64,000 bases of DNA from Gracilimonas sp031581265 (GCF_031581265.1 NZ_JAVLBQ010000002.1:1-64000); one strand, 5' to 3'. Counted from the first letter of the stretch, positions 34,515-44,667 are shown. Notes: generated by a model not told the origin, from the sequence alone. Made by a program: numbers and translations.

Positions 34515-35757
34515 ATGAAAGCACAACCCTCAACATATACAAAGCCTACCCCCTTGAGATCTGCAGTTTCATTTTTTGTATCTGCAGTATTTTTATTCGC
34601 TGGATGCTCAGGAAATTCAGATATACCTGCCACTGATGAGACCGGGACACCGCCGTCAATCAGATCAGAAAAGACGGCACAAAGTGTTAAACTGACTCAG
34701 GAGCAAGCTGACAACTTGAATATTCAAACATACACGGCTACTTCAAATCCAATATCATTTTCAATTGAGGCACCGGGAGAAGTTTTTCCTGCCCCTGATA
34801 GGATCTCTGTGGTTAGCGCCCCCATTGATGGGCGGGTATCAAACATCTACGCGCATGAGGGTGAACGAGTTTCTAAGGGAGATCCACTTTTAGAACTGGA
34901 AAGCCTGGAATTTGCAAACCTGGTTGCCGACTTTTTGGAAGCAACGGCTGAGATAACCTATCAGCAGCAACAGGTTGAACGCCTTCAGGTTTTGACTGAG
35001 GATAAGATCAGCCCACTAAGAAATTTAGAACGGGCACAAGCCGACCTTAGACTGGCTCAAACCCGTCAAAGTGCTGCATTGGCTCGCCTAAAAGCGGTGG
35101 GAATCACTGAAAGTCAAACCAAACGCTGGGATCCCTTTGCCTCCGACCCCAATGCACGCTTAACAATCTATGCATCTATTGATGGAACTCTGAACGAACA
35201 CCTCATTGAGATGGGTGAATCGGTAACAGCCTATCAGCGACTACTTGATATCATCGACAATACAGAAGTTTTGGTTCGTGGATTTATTGCACCTGAAGAT
35301 GCCTATTTCATAAATCCGGGAACCTCACTCACCGTGACTGAAAGGGGCAATCGGCAAGGTGTATCAGCGCATTCCATCAGTGCCACAGTTACAACGATAA
35401 ACCCTGCCTTGGATCAAAATAACCGGTCAGTGGTTTTAAATTCTATCGTTTCAACAGAAAACAACTGGCCTCTGGTTGGTCAAAGTGTAAGACTTACCTA
35501 TCAGGCTCAGCTATCAGGCTCAGCCTGAAGAATCCACTATCAGTATTCCAATATCAGCGGTACAGTATGAACAGGCTGACGCTGCGGTATTTGTTCAACT
35601 TTCGGAACTTGAATATGAAAAACGGGTCGTGAGTATTGCACGTATTACTGATGAACATGCCATCCTAAGTGGCGGACTCGAACCGGGAGAAAAAGTAGCC
35701 ACTACACAGGTATTTAGCCTGAAGGCCCTCGAGCGGTTTGAGCAATTTGCAGACTAA
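34515..35757 (+). pseudogene. czcB-type membrane-fusion protein gene broken by a 13-bp tandem duplication
   Basis: The uninterrupted part (34515-35528) encodes a lipoprotein signal (FLFAGCSG) and an adaptor of the RND membrane fusion type. It has a lipoyl half-motif (GRVSNIYAHEGERVSKGDPL), a coiled-coil hairpin (about 135-200), and a beta-barrel. The frame ends at a TGA at 35526, but the other frame continues QPEESTISIPISAVQYEQ to a TAA at 35755. The two frames join if one of two adjacent copies of a 13-base word (35498-35510 and 35511-35523) is removed. The insert is therefore the sole cause of the frameshift. Confidence 0.85.
35498..35523 (+). repeat. 13-bp tandem duplication in the czcB-like gene
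   Basis: CTATCAGGCTCAG is present twice back to back. Since 13 is not a multiple of three, it shifts the frame. Collapsing the duplication restores the downstream reading frame without any other change. Confidence 0.95.
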
Positions 35758-35775
35758 CATTTTACACGCAGAACT

Positions 35776-38700
35776 ATGCTAAACAATATCATTGATTTCA
35801 GTCTTCGCCAAAAATTTGTTGCCATGTCACTGGTTGTTCTGATGGCCGTAGGTGGCATTTTCTCACTTCAGGACATTCCTATTAACTCTCAACCCGATGT
35901 AACACCCGTGCAGGTTTTGGTGATCACCAAAGCCGGTCGCTATTCTCCTTATGATGTTGAAAGACTGGTAAGTTACCCCATCGAAACCGCCATGAATGGA
36001 TTACCGGATATCAAGGAAGTTCGGTCTATCTCACAATTTGGATTGTCGGCTGTAACTATAGAATTTGAGGAAGACACTGATATATACTTCGCCCGTCAAT
36101 TGGTTAGTCAAAGAGTTCAAAGTATAGCCGGAGAATTACCCGATGGTGTTTCCTCACCTCAACTTGGACCAATTTCAACGGCCTTAGGTGAGATCGTTCA
36201 ATATGTAGTGCGTGGACAAAATCATACCCTAACTGAACTTCGTACTATCCAGGATTGGTTGATCGCTCCTCAACTCAAAACAGTTCAAGGTGTTACCGAG
36301 ATCAATTCTTTTGGTGGCTTTGTAAAACAATATGAGGTACAAGTTGACCCCGATAGGCTTCGTAATTTTGGAATAGGCCTGAAAGACCTGGCCGATGCCA
36401 TAGAAAATAACAACAGTGTTTCAGGTGGAAATTATCTTGAACATAACCGTGAACAATACATTATTCGGGGGTTTGGTCAGATCAGTTCTGCTAAGAATAT
36501 TGAGGACATTATCGTTAAAGAATTGGAAGACCGACCTATATATGTGAAAGACATTGCGGAAGTAACTTTAGGCAGACAACTCAGGCAGGGTGCTGTTACT
36601 CAGGATGGTGATGGTGAGATAGTAACCGGTATTGTTATGATGCTGCGTGGCGGAAACGGACGTGAGGTGATCGAAGATATTGATATAAAGATTGACGAAG
36701 TAAACAAGAGCCTCCCGGAAGGAGTCGTTATCGAGAAATTTTATGATCAATCTGATTTAGTGGATCGTACGACCGATACTATTATCACTAACCTTATAGA
36801 AGGTGGTTTCTTTGTTATTGCCGTATTGTTGCTTCTATTGGGTGAGATCACCGGAGCCATCATAGTAGCCTCGGTGATCCCACTTTCCATGCTATTCGCC
36901 TTTATAGGTATGGGCCAGATTGGGCTTGCAGCTAACTTGATGAGCCTTGGTGCCATTGACTTCGGTATGGTTGTAGATGGATCTGTGGTGATGGTAGAAA
37001 ACGTGGTTCACCGTCTTAATGAAAATAAATCAGAGAAATCTAAACTTATGATTATCAGGGAGGCCGCCCATGAAGTAGCCCGCCCCATTTTTTTTGGGGT
37101 ATTGATCATTCTCATGGTATATGTTCCGGTGATGACTTTTTCCGGAATGGAAGGTATTCTATTCAGGCCAATGGCTATCACTGTTGCCACAGCTGTATTC
37201 GGTTCACTGATCTTGGCACTGGTTTATATTCCTGCTATGTCTGCCATTGTCTTTAAAAATGGGGTTAAGCTTCGAAAAAATTACGTAATCAACTGGCTCC
37301 GTCCCCGGTACAAAAAATTCCTCGAGATTAGTCTTAATAAAAAAGTCATTACCATTGGCTCTGCAATTGTGATCTTCCTTTCATCGCTGACTCTTCTTCC
37401 TTTTTTAGGAACTGAGTTTTTGCCTGAACTGGATGAGGGATCTATATTAGTAGAACAGGTTCGCATGCCGTCTGTGACACTCGAAGAATCAGTAGAAAAT
37501 GCTAACTGGTTTGCAGGTAAGCTCACAGAGAACATTCCGGAAATAAAAACAGTCGTTCCTAAAACTGGTCGGTCTGATCTTGCCAATGATTGGATGGGCG
37601 TGCACCAAACGGATGTCTGGGTGATCCTTAAACCTCGTGATCAATGGCGTGAAGGGCTTTCGAAAGAAGATATCGCAGATCTCATCAGACCTTACCTTGA
37701 GACTGAACCGGGACTGTCTTATAACTTTACCCAACCGATTGCCATGCGCGTTGATGAACTGACGAGTGGCGTAAAATCAGATATTGCCGTTAAAATTTTC
37801 GGTGAAGAACTTGAAGTTCTGGATCGCGTTGGTCGTGATATTTCATCTATCCTGAATGAAATTGAAGGAACTGATAATCATTATCTTGAACAGAGCAGTG
37901 GACAACCTTATTTCAATATAGAGATCGACCGCGAAGCTGTAGCTTCTTTTGGATTGAACGTTAATGATGTTCAGCGAGTAATAGAAACCGGGATCGGCGG
38001 TAGTATATCCGGAGAGATATTCGAAGGCCAACGCCGATTTGATATTGTAGTTCGTTTACCTGAAAATCTACGAAGCACTTTTCAGGACATTATGGAGGTG
38101 CCTCTTCAATTGCCAAATGGAGGATACATTCCTTTAAAGCAGGTGGCACACATTTATGCTGAAGAAGGTCCCCGTGAAATTGCCCGTGAAAATGGATGGA
38201 GACGGGCTATACTTGGTATTAATATTCGGGATATAGATACCGGCACCTATGTTGCAAACCTACAGCAAGCCATTGAAAGCCAGATCGATGTTCCTGCCGG
38301 ATATTTCCTTCAGTACGGCGGTGCTTTTGAAGACCAGCAGCGAGCTATGAATCACCTGTATATTGTTGTACCTATCTCTCTTCTTATCATAATTGGGTTG
38401 TTGTATATGATGTTTGGCAAATTCCGGTTCACCATGCTGATCTTCCTCAACCTTCCAATTGCCCTATCCGGAGGGATCTTCATTCTATGGATGCGGGGCT
38501 TGTACTTATCTGTTTCCGCAAGTATCGGATTTGTAGCTCTATTCGGAGTAGCGGTATTGAATGGTATTGTGCTCATATCCCACCTTAATGATCTTCGCAT
38601 GCAAGGGAAAGGACTGAAGGATGCTGTGATACAAGGTTCGGCTGATCGTCTCCGCCCGGTACTGATGACGGCTCTTGTTGCCAGTCTTGGCTTCCTACCG

Positions 38701-38865
38701 ATGGCCTTTAATGTAGGGCCCGGCTCAGAAGTACAACGTCCACTTGCTTCTGTTGTGATCGGCGGACTTGTTACCTCTACCTTACTTACACTGCTGGTAC
38801 TTCCTACTATCTATCACTGGATGGAAAAAGGGAAAGAATTGAAGGATAAAACTCAGGAATTCTAA
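35776..38865 (+). CDS. CzcA-type heavy-metal RND efflux pump
   Basis: This 1029-residue inner-membrane protein has twelve predicted helices and two large periplasmic loops. The transmembrane helix 4 motif DFGMVVDGSVVMVEN contains Asp395, Asp401 and Glu408. These are equivalent to the proton-relay residues of CzcA, which places it with divalent-cation pumps (Co/Zn/Cd) rather than Cu/Ag pumps, whose helix has an alanine pattern. N-terminal LRQKFVAMSLVVLMAVGG and GEIVQYVV..G are typical. The gene is intact, although both of its partner genes upstream are frameshifted. It is followed after 17 bases by a small membrane-protein gene. Confidence 0.93.
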   Translation: MLNNIIDFSLRQKFVAMSLVVLMAVGGIFSLQDIPINSQPDVTPVQVLVITKAGRYSPYDVERLVSYPIETAMNGLPDIKEVRSISQFGLSAVTIEFEEDTDIYFARQLVSQRVQSIAGELPDGVSSPQLGPISTALGEIVQYVVRGQNHTLTELRTIQDWLIAPQLKTVQGVTEINSFGGFVKQYEVQVDPDRLRNFGIGLKDLADAIENNNSVSGGNYLEHNREQYIIRGFGQISSAKNIEDIIVKELEDRPIYVKDIAEVTLGRQLRQGAVTQDGDGEIVTGIVMMLRGGNGREVIEDIDIKIDEVNKSLPEGVVIEKFYDQSDLVDRTTDTIITNLIEGGFFVIAVLLLLLGEITGAIIVASVIPLSMLFAFIGMGQIGLAANLMSLGAIDFGMVVDGSVVMVENVVHRLNENKSEKSKLMIIREAAHEVARPIFFGVLIILMVYVPVMTFSGMEGILFRPMAITVATAVFGSLILALVYIPAMSAIVFKNGVKLRKNYVINWLRPRYKKFLEISLNKKVITIGSAIVIFLSSLTLLPFLGTEFLPELDEGSILVEQVRMPSVTLEESVENANWFAGKLTENIPEIKTVVPKTGRSDLANDWMGVHQTDVWVILKPRDQWREGLSKEDIADLIRPYLETEPGLSYNFTQPIAMRVDELTSGVKSDIAVKIFGEELEVLDRVGRDISSILNEIEGTDNHYLEQSSGQPYFNIEIDREAVASFGLNVNDVQRVIETGIGGSISGEIFEGQRRFDIVVRLPENLRSTFQDIMEVPLQLPNGGYIPLKQVAHIYAEEGPREIARENGWRRAILGINIRDIDTGTYVANLQQAIESQIDVPAGYFLQYGGAFEDQQRAMNHLYIVVPISLLIIIGLLYMMFGKFRFTMLIFLNLPIALSGGIFILWMRGLYLSVSASIGFVALFGVAVLNGIVLISHLNDLRMQGKGLKDAVIQGSADRLRPVLMTALVASLGFLPMAFNVGPGSEVQRPLASVVIGGLVTSTLLTLLVLPTIYHWMEKGKELKDKTQEF

Positions 38866-38881
38866 TCAATTGGAGAATCTT

Positions 38882-39346
38882 ATGAATCCCGCACATTTAC
38901 ATCTCATCGTTAACCATATTCCAATCTTTACAACTGTGATCGGGATCTTCATCCTGATCTGGGGCATGTATAAAAGTAATGCCTCAGTTCGAAATATCGC
39001 TTTTGTCCTATTTATTTTAGGCGCTGTTGGAAGCTATGTAGCTGTTGAAACCGGTGAATCAGCTGAAGACATTGTAGAAGAGATAGCCACCGTTTCACAC
39101 GACACCATTCACGATCATGAAGAAGCCGCAGAAATTTCCATGTGGTTTGCCATCGTGATGGGCTTTCTAAGTATTGGTGCTTTGGCATCTAAAAAATTGA
39201 ACCTCAGATTCGAAACAGGTTTACACATTGTGATTCTGATCATGGCTTTGATTACTGCAGGAATCCTTATGTATGTAGCTTATGAAGGTGGTGAGATCAT
39301 GCACCAAGAGGCTTATGCCGAGCACGTTCAATCGATTGATGATTGA
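38882..39346 (+). CDS. small membrane protein (DUF2231-like) linked to the RND operon
   Basis: The ATG at 38882 gives 154 residues with four hydrophobic segments (about 5-25, 37-55, 83-103, 118-140). The start HLHLIVNHIPIFTTVIG resembles the histidine-rich first helix of DUF2231 proteins. The loop at about 60-80 is acidic and contains several His (SHDTIHDHEEA), a possible metal-binding patch. It directly follows the czcA-like gene, so an accessory role in metal efflux is a reasonable inference. Its 3' end overlaps that of the convergent NUDIX gene by 19 bases. Confidence 0.65.
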   Translation: MNPAHLHLIVNHIPIFTTVIGIFILIWGMYKSNASVRNIAFVLFILGAVGSYVAVETGESAEDIVEEIATVSHDTIHDHEEAAEISMWFAIVMGFLSIGALASKKLNLRFETGLHIVILIMALITAGILMYVAYEGGEIMHQEAYAEHVQSIDD

Positions 39347-39912
39347 TTTAATTTAAAAGGTGAGTTTTTCGCCCACCACTCCCAAGCCCTTAATAGACAA
39401 ATAACAGTCTTTCCATCGTTAATTTCACCTGAGTGAACCATTTCAACAGCCTCCGAGAACGGAATTCGTTCCCGTGTTACAAATTCATCTTCATCTACTT
39501 TCTGAGGAACCGATTCTAAATTCCAGGCCACATAAATGTGAATGACTTCGTCCGAATAACCAATACCGGGATAGAAGTGGCCCACGTACGCATAATCTTC
39601 GGTTTTAACTCCGGCTTCCTCCTGTAATTCGCGCAATGCTGTCTGGTCTTCAGGTTCTCCGGAATCAATTTTACCGGCCGGGACTTCCCAAAAAATCTGG
39701 CTCATGGGATACCGAAACTGGCGCAACATCATCAAATCCCCATTTTCAAAAACCGGAACCACCGCACAGGCACCGGGGTGTTTAATCCACTCCCTCGAAG
39801 ATTCCGAACCATCAGGCAGCTTTACTTCATCATAAAAAACGTGCAGTAATTTGCCCTTGAATACTTCCTTGGAACTTAGCTTATTTTCTACCAGTAATTT
39901 GTGATCCTTCAT
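39328..39912 (-). CDS. NUDIX hydrolase, ADP-ribose pyrophosphatase-like
   Basis: This 194-residue protein has a complete NUDIX box in GKIDSGEPEDQTALRELQEE followed by AGV (Gly-x5-Glu-x7-Arg-Glu-x-x-Glu-Glu). Upstream PGACAVVPVFENGDLMMLRQFR and downstream FYPGIGYSDE are features of ADP-ribose pyrophosphatases. It most likely hydrolyses ADP-ribose to AMP and ribose-5-phosphate in the cytoplasm. The last 19 bases overlap the convergent membrane gene. No operon partner is seen. Confidence 0.88.
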   Translation of the reverse strand: MKDHKLLVENKLSSKEVFKGKLLHVFYDEVKLPDGSESSREWIKHPGACAVVPVFENGDLMMLRQFRYPMSQIFWEVPAGKIDSGEPEDQTALRELQEEAGVKTEDYAYVGHFYPGIGYSDEVIHIYVAWNLESVPQKVDEDEFVTRERIPFSEAVEMVHSGEINDGKTVICLLRAWEWWAKNSPFKLNQSSID

Positions 39913-39976
39913 ATTGGTTTTAGAGCATTAATGACTGTAAATTTGAGCTCTCAATATCGTAAATAAAAAAACCGAT

Positions 39977-40570
39977 TTGGCGCCAACCATCAAAAATATA
40001 GACGGAAAAAAAGTTAGGGTAACCGGACGTGTGTTTACCTGGTCTAATATGATGTCTTTTTCCCGGATTATGGTCGCCTTTCCCATTGTATATCTTCACT
40101 ACCAAAATAATTTTCAGGTTACTCCATTTATGTACGCACTCATTGTTTATGGAGTGATTTCAGATTATCTGGATGGATTTATTGCCCGAAAAACCAATAC
40201 CATTTCGGAAGTTGGGAAAATGGTAGACCCGATCGCTGATAAACTTTGTGCGCTGGTTCTTTTCATATACACCGTTTGGATTGGATGGATTCCGCTATGG
40301 TTTTTGTTATTTGCGATGGCACGTGATATCAGCATTATGGGCGGGTCTTATTTTATTAAGAAAAAGTACGATAAAGTGGCTATGGCCATTATGTCGGGTA
40401 AAATATCGGTGAATGTTTTGGCACTTTACTGGATCGCTGTTTTCTTTTTCCCGGATGTACACAATGTTCATATGTTTTTGATGGCCTGTTCGGTAACTTT
40501 AATGGCGATATCTTGGATCGATTATTTTAACCGCTACCGCTTAATTATGCGCGGAGCAGAATTTAACTAA
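39977..40570 (+). CDS. CDP-alcohol phosphatidyltransferase
   Basis: The protein has 197 residues from a TTG at 39977, or 173 from an ATG at 40049; the start is uncertain. It has several transmembrane helices and the family signature DYLDGFIARKTNTISEVGKM ending VDPIADK. This is the DG..AR...8...G...D...D motif that holds the divalent metal and CDP-diacylglycerol. It probably makes phosphatidylglycerol-phosphate or a related lipid; the exact acceptor cannot be told from sequence. ftsY starts 11 bases downstream, so the two form an operon. Confidence 0.85.
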   Translation: MAPTIKNIDGKKVRVTGRVFTWSNMMSFSRIMVAFPIVYLHYQNNFQVTPFMYALIVYGVISDYLDGFIARKTNTISEVGKMVDPIADKLCALVLFIYTVWIGWIPLWFLLFAMARDISIMGGSYFIKKKYDKVAMAIMSGKISVNVLALYWIAVFFFPDVHNVHMFLMACSVTLMAISWIDYFNRYRLIMRGAEFN

Positions 40571-40581
40571 TAAATTTATTT

Positions 40582-41535
40582 ATGGGATTTCTTGAAAAAT
40601 TAGGACTTAAAAAGAAAGAAAAGCTGGATGAAGGTGTTGAAAAAAGTCGCGACGGACTGCTGAATAAAATCGGGAAAGCTTTTGTCGGGAAAGATAAAGT
40701 GGATGATGCCATCCTCGATGACCTGGAGGAGATCCTGATTACTTCTGATGTAGGAGTGAATACTACCATTGAGATCATCAAAAAAATTGAACAACGGGTA
40801 GCTAAAGATAAATATGTCTCGCAGGATGAACTTCAAAAAATGCTCCGCGAAGAAATTGTTGATCTCCTGGAAGACAACGCCCCAGATAAACCTGCAGAAT
40901 TTGAAGCTGAATTTCCCGTAAAACCGCACATTATTTTAGTGGTTGGAGTGAATGGTGTAGGGAAAACCACGACCATTGGAAAACTGGCTCATCTCTATAA
41001 AAAAGCGGGTAAGCAAGTAATTCTTGGGGCAGCCGATACCTTCCGTGCAGCAGCTGTTAATCAGCTTAAAATTTGGAGTGAACGAGCTGATGCTTCCATC
41101 ATTCAGCAGGGGCAAAATGCTGACCCGGCCTCCGTTGCTTACGACACCGTTGCAGCCGCCAAAGCCCGTGGCGCCGATGTTGCTTTAATAGACACAGCCG
41201 GTCGTCTTCACAATAAAAAAGCTTTAATGGAAGAGCTTGCAAAAATAAAACGAGTAATGGGTAAAGTTGTTGAAGGTGCCCCTCACGAAGTTATTCTCGT
41301 ATTAGATGCTTCTACCGGACAAAATGCCTTGCAACAGGCCCGTGCTTTTACGGAAACCGTAGATATTACCGGATTAGCTCTCACCAAATTAGATGGAACC
41401 GCCAAAGGAGGTATTGTAATTGGAGTCTCTCATGAATTGAATGTGCCCGTCAAATACATCGGGTTAGGCGAACAGATTGAAGACCTTCAGGTATTTGACC
41501 GGGCAGATTTTGTAAATGCTTTATTTGGAGAATAA
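40582..41535 (+). CDS. ftsY: signal recognition particle receptor FtsY
   Basis: This 317-residue protein has the NG domain of SRP GTPases. The helical N domain occupies about 1-95, then come GVNGVGKTTTIGKLAHLYKK (G1), DTFRAAAVNQL, DTAGRLHNK (G3), TKLDGTAKGG (G4) and GLGEQIEDLQVFD. The long acidic A domain of E. coli FtsY is absent, leaving only a short N-terminal amphipathic segment, as in many Bacteroidota relatives. It receives ribosome-SRP complexes at the membrane. Confidence 0.96.
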   Translation: MGFLEKLGLKKKEKLDEGVEKSRDGLLNKIGKAFVGKDKVDDAILDDLEEILITSDVGVNTTIEIIKKIEQRVAKDKYVSQDELQKMLREEIVDLLEDNAPDKPAEFEAEFPVKPHIILVVGVNGVGKTTTIGKLAHLYKKAGKQVILGAADTFRAAAVNQLKIWSERADASIIQQGQNADPASVAYDTVAAAKARGADVALIDTAGRLHNKKALMEELAKIKRVMGKVVEGAPHEVILVLDASTGQNALQQARAFTETVDITGLALTKLDGTAKGGIVIGVSHELNVPVKYIGLGEQIEDLQVFDRADFVNALFGE

Positions 41536-41563
41536 TAAAAGTGATTATTATATCCCATAAACC

Positions 41564-41671
41564 TTAATCAGGGTCAGGGCCACCGTCGCCACCTTTTTTG
41601 TCGTCATCTCCGTCATTATCATCTCCAACTGGTGTTGCATTCATAGTAATTGTTAGTTCTTTGTATTCCAT
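41564..41671 (-). CDS. 35-residue acidic, glycine-rich peptide divergent from the CHAT gene
   Basis: An ATG at 41671 opens a short minus-strand frame that reads MEYKELTITMNATPVGDDND and ends in a Gly/Asp-rich tail (GGDGGPDPD). Its leader is AT- and A-rich as expected for these genomes, and a stop at 41564 closes it. No other function is seen for this 200-base gap. The tail looks like a flexible acidic ligand, possibly Ca-binding by its DxDxDG-like spacing. Being divergent from a caspase-like CHAT gene, it might be a regulator or substrate. That it is translated is an inference. Confidence 0.5.
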   Translation of the reverse strand: MEYKELTITMNATPVGDDNDGDDDKKGGDGGPDPD

Positions 41672-41751
41672 TTTTTTGATTTATTTTAATTTTGATTTAT
41701 CAAATAACAATATTTCTTTAGATAATCAACATTTTAGAGCTACCATTGTCT

Positions 41752-44667
41752 ATGCGTTTATTTTTTACGTTGATATTATCCTTATTTCTAAGCTTTGCCA
41801 TAGGTGTGGAAGCTCAGGATGCTGACTCCTTGTTATCTATAGGACATTCCTACTCTTCACAAGCTGAATATGAAACAGCAGTCTCATATTATCAGCAAGC
41901 GATGGAGTTGTATGAGCAAGAAAAAAATACGTCTAAATGGGTCGAGGCATCCATTGAATATGGAGAAGCTTTGATTTCAAAAGGGGAGGTTAAAAGAGGG
42001 CTTGAGTTATTTTTAGAATTGAACAACTCCACTTTTGAGCAGTTACCTCTTGAACTACAAATCAGGATAAAAAATAATCTGGGATGGGCGTATCGAAGTT
42101 CTCAGAAACCGCTGTTAGCCCGCCGGTATTATTTCCAAGGATTACCTCTGGCAGAAAAGGTTCAAGACACCCTTCTTCTTGGTCGCCTTAATAACAATAT
42201 TTCCTACACGTACCAAGAAACCGGGGAGTATGAAAAGGCTTTACAGCATCAGCAAAAAGCTCTTGAGTTCTACCAAGCACTGAATGACAATGATTCTCAA
42301 CTCGCTTATGTATATAATGCTATTTTCCTTACGCTGATGGATCTTGGATTGTACGAACAGGCTGAGCCGTATATCCGTAAAAGCCTGGCGTACCGGGAAA
42401 ATATTGGTAATCCAAACATGCTTGACGTCGGATACCATAACATGGCTTGGAATTTTGAGAAACGAGGGATACGGGATAGCTCTATCATATACTATCAGAA
42501 ATCGTTAAAGTTATCCCGAATGTTGGATAACCCTTACGATATTACCCAAACATTGGTAAATATCGGAAGTCTCTATCAGAACTCAGGTAATTTTAATAAT
42601 GCACTTGCTTACTATGGTGAAGCTCTTGAAATAAACAGAAAAATTAACCGACCGGTTTCTATTGCTGAAAACCTTCTTTACATAGCTGATACAGCCACTG
42701 AGCAGGATGATCTGGACAATGCAGAGTCTTTTTATAAAGAAGCCCTCAAATACCTTGTAAGTGCCGAAGCACCTCGTGTTTTGGGGAACGCCTTCCTTAA
42801 GCTTACCGAATTGGAAATCATGAAAGGAAACCTGGAGGCCGCTCAATCCTACCTTTCCAAGTTAGATGCTGTTAGCCAGGAACATGAGCTTCAAAAGTAC
42901 CTGGTAAGCTCTCGATATTTAAAGGGCCAAATTGAATTAATGAAAGGGAATGTACATGCAAGTTTGAACTACTATAGAAGCGCCTATAATCTTTCAAATT
43001 CACAAAGTATTTCCGGGCAAATAACCGCGGCACGTAACTTAGCCAAAGCTTATCAAAAAGTCGGCTCAGACAGTGCTTTTGTATTTGCTGAAAAAGCCTT
43101 CACCCTTATTGATTCAATTCGCACCAACGTTGCAGGACTCACATTTCGCTCCGGATTTTTTCGAGACCATGCCCGGTTTTATAATGAAGTTGCCTCTTGG
43201 TATATCACCCAAAAAAATGATGCAGTAAAAGCTTTTGAGCTCATCGAAGCAGCAAAAGCTCGTGTTTTAATGGATGAGTTAGCCCAAAAACAGGAAAGAA
43301 AGTACAATCAGCTTGATGAGTCCACCCTCATTAGAAAACAAGAAAAGGCGAAGCAAATTGATCTGCTTTACAATAAACTTAGTAAGTCAGAATCTACCGC
43401 AGAGCGTACGGACATTAGAAATGAACTTAAAGATCTCGAGTTTGAATACCAGACCTTTATCAACGAACTGCATTCAAATTCGCCAGGACTTCATAAATTC
43501 ACCTACCCTTCTCCAATATCAGCTGAGCAAGCACAGGCTCTGTTGGATTCGGAAACAGCTATTTTAGAATACGCTTTCACTGATGAAAAATTAGTTCGGG
43601 TTTTGGTAACTCAAGATTCCATCAAAGGAACTGTTTTAGATTCTGTTCAAAATACACCGGCAATTGATTTCTTTACCGAAAAAATAAAGTTATTTCGAGA
43701 GCTCATAACCTCCGGCAGTCCTATTCCTGAAATACATGGATTGGGCCATCAACTGTATCAAAGCCTTTTACCGAACTTCCCCAACGAGCAAATTTCAAAC
43801 CTCGTAGTTGTTAATGAAGGAGCCACTTCATTTCTGCCTTTCGAAGCACTTTCAAAAAATGGCCGCTATTTAATTGAGGATTATAATATAAAATACCTTC
43901 CTTCAGCCTCAATTTATGAATATATAAGTGATCCTCATCGTACTTCGAATACTGAATTATTGGCACTTGCCGGGTCGGGCTTTGAATCCGGAGATGGTCT
44001 TACAAACACAGCCCGCTCTCAAACAGCTTTAGCTTCATTGCCCTCTACCTTGCTGGAAGTAGATTCAATAGCAGTTAATTTTTCTTCTTCCAAAATTCTG
44101 AAAAATGAGGATGTTACCGAAGCTACTTTTAAATCCCATAACCTTAGCGATTTTCGGTTTATTCATTTTGCCACACACGCTACCGTTGATGAAATTACCC
44201 CTTCACAAAGTGGCATTATATTATCAAAAAAAGCGGATGTTGAATCATTGTTTGGTGAAGATGGCCACTTAAATAGCCGCGAAATCTCAGACCTTAGCCT
44301 AAATGCTGATTTAGTAACTCTAAGCGCCTGCAACACCGGAATGGGCAAAGTTGTTTCGGGTGAAGGGTTGCTTGGCCTGCAACGTTCTTTTCTCTCCGCA
44401 GGAGCCTCTTCTGTGGTAGTTAGCTTATGGAGTATTTTTGACCGCAGTACTTCCGAATTTATGTCAACTTTTTACCGCAACTTACTTTCTCTTCAGGAAG
44501 AAAATTACGGATACTGGGAGAAAACTTTAGACTGGTTTGGAATGTATCAATATCCCGTTTTTGATTATAAGACGGAAGCTTTGCGTGATACCAAATTGGC
44601 CATGATTAATCACCCCTACTACAGCCATCCTGTTCACTGGGCTCCTTTTATATTAATTGGAAAATAA
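41752..44667 (+). CDS. exported TPR-CHAT putative protease
   Basis: Using the ATG at 41752 gives 971 residues; a TTG at 41746 would add two. A Sec signal (about 1-21) is followed by roughly ten TPR-like repeats (about 30-440), then a helical linker (about 470-570). The C-terminal CHAT domain (about 600-971) carries the expected catalytic dyad: His809 in FIHFATHA and Cys860 in TLSACNTG. CHAT domains are caspase-like proteases; those with TPR arrays often respond to a bound partner. Export is unusual, suggesting a periplasmic or surface role. A divergent acidic peptide gene lies 80 bases upstream and an ECF sigma gene 2.5 kb downstream. Confidence 0.88.
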   Translation: MRLFFTLILSLFLSFAIGVEAQDADSLLSIGHSYSSQAEYETAVSYYQQAMELYEQEKNTSKWVEASIEYGEALISKGEVKRGLELFLELNNSTFEQLPLELQIRIKNNLGWAYRSSQKPLLARRYYFQGLPLAEKVQDTLLLGRLNNNISYTYQETGEYEKALQHQQKALEFYQALNDNDSQLAYVYNAIFLTLMDLGLYEQAEPYIRKSLAYRENIGNPNMLDVGYHNMAWNFEKRGIRDSSIIYYQKSLKLSRMLDNPYDITQTLVNIGSLYQNSGNFNNALAYYGEALEINRKINRPVSIAENLLYIADTATEQDDLDNAESFYKEALKYLVSAEAPRVLGNAFLKLTELEIMKGNLEAAQSYLSKLDAVSQEHELQKYLVSSRYLKGQIELMKGNVHASLNYYRSAYNLSNSQSISGQITAARNLAKAYQKVGSDSAFVFAEKAFTLIDSIRTNVAGLTFRSGFFRDHARFYNEVASWYITQKNDAVKAFELIEAAKARVLMDELAQKQERKYNQLDESTLIRKQEKAKQIDLLYNKLSKSESTAERTDIRNELKDLEFEYQTFINELHSNSPGLHKFTYPSPISAEQAQALLDSETAILEYAFTDEKLVRVLVTQDSIKGTVLDSVQNTPAIDFFTEKIKLFRELITSGSPIPEIHGLGHQLYQSLLPNFPNEQISNLVVVNEGATSFLPFEALSKNGRYLIEDYNIKYLPSASIYEYISDPHRTSNTELLALAGSGFESGDGLTNTARSQTALASLPSTLLEVDSIAVNFSSSKILKNEDVTEATFKSHNLSDFRFIHFATHATVDEITPSQSGIILSKKADVESLFGEDGHLNSREISDLSLNADLVTLSACNTGMGKVVSGEGLLGLQRSFLSAGASSVVVSLWSIFDRSTSEFMSTFYRNLLSLQEENYGYWEKTLDWFGMYQYPVFDYKTEALRDTKLAMINHPYYSHPVHWAPFILIGK

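Noticed and set aside
35498..35530. Stop-codon readthrough or selenocysteine at the TGA in the czcB-like gene
   Set aside because: The downstream protein is in a different frame, so readthrough would not restore it; the 13-base duplication does.
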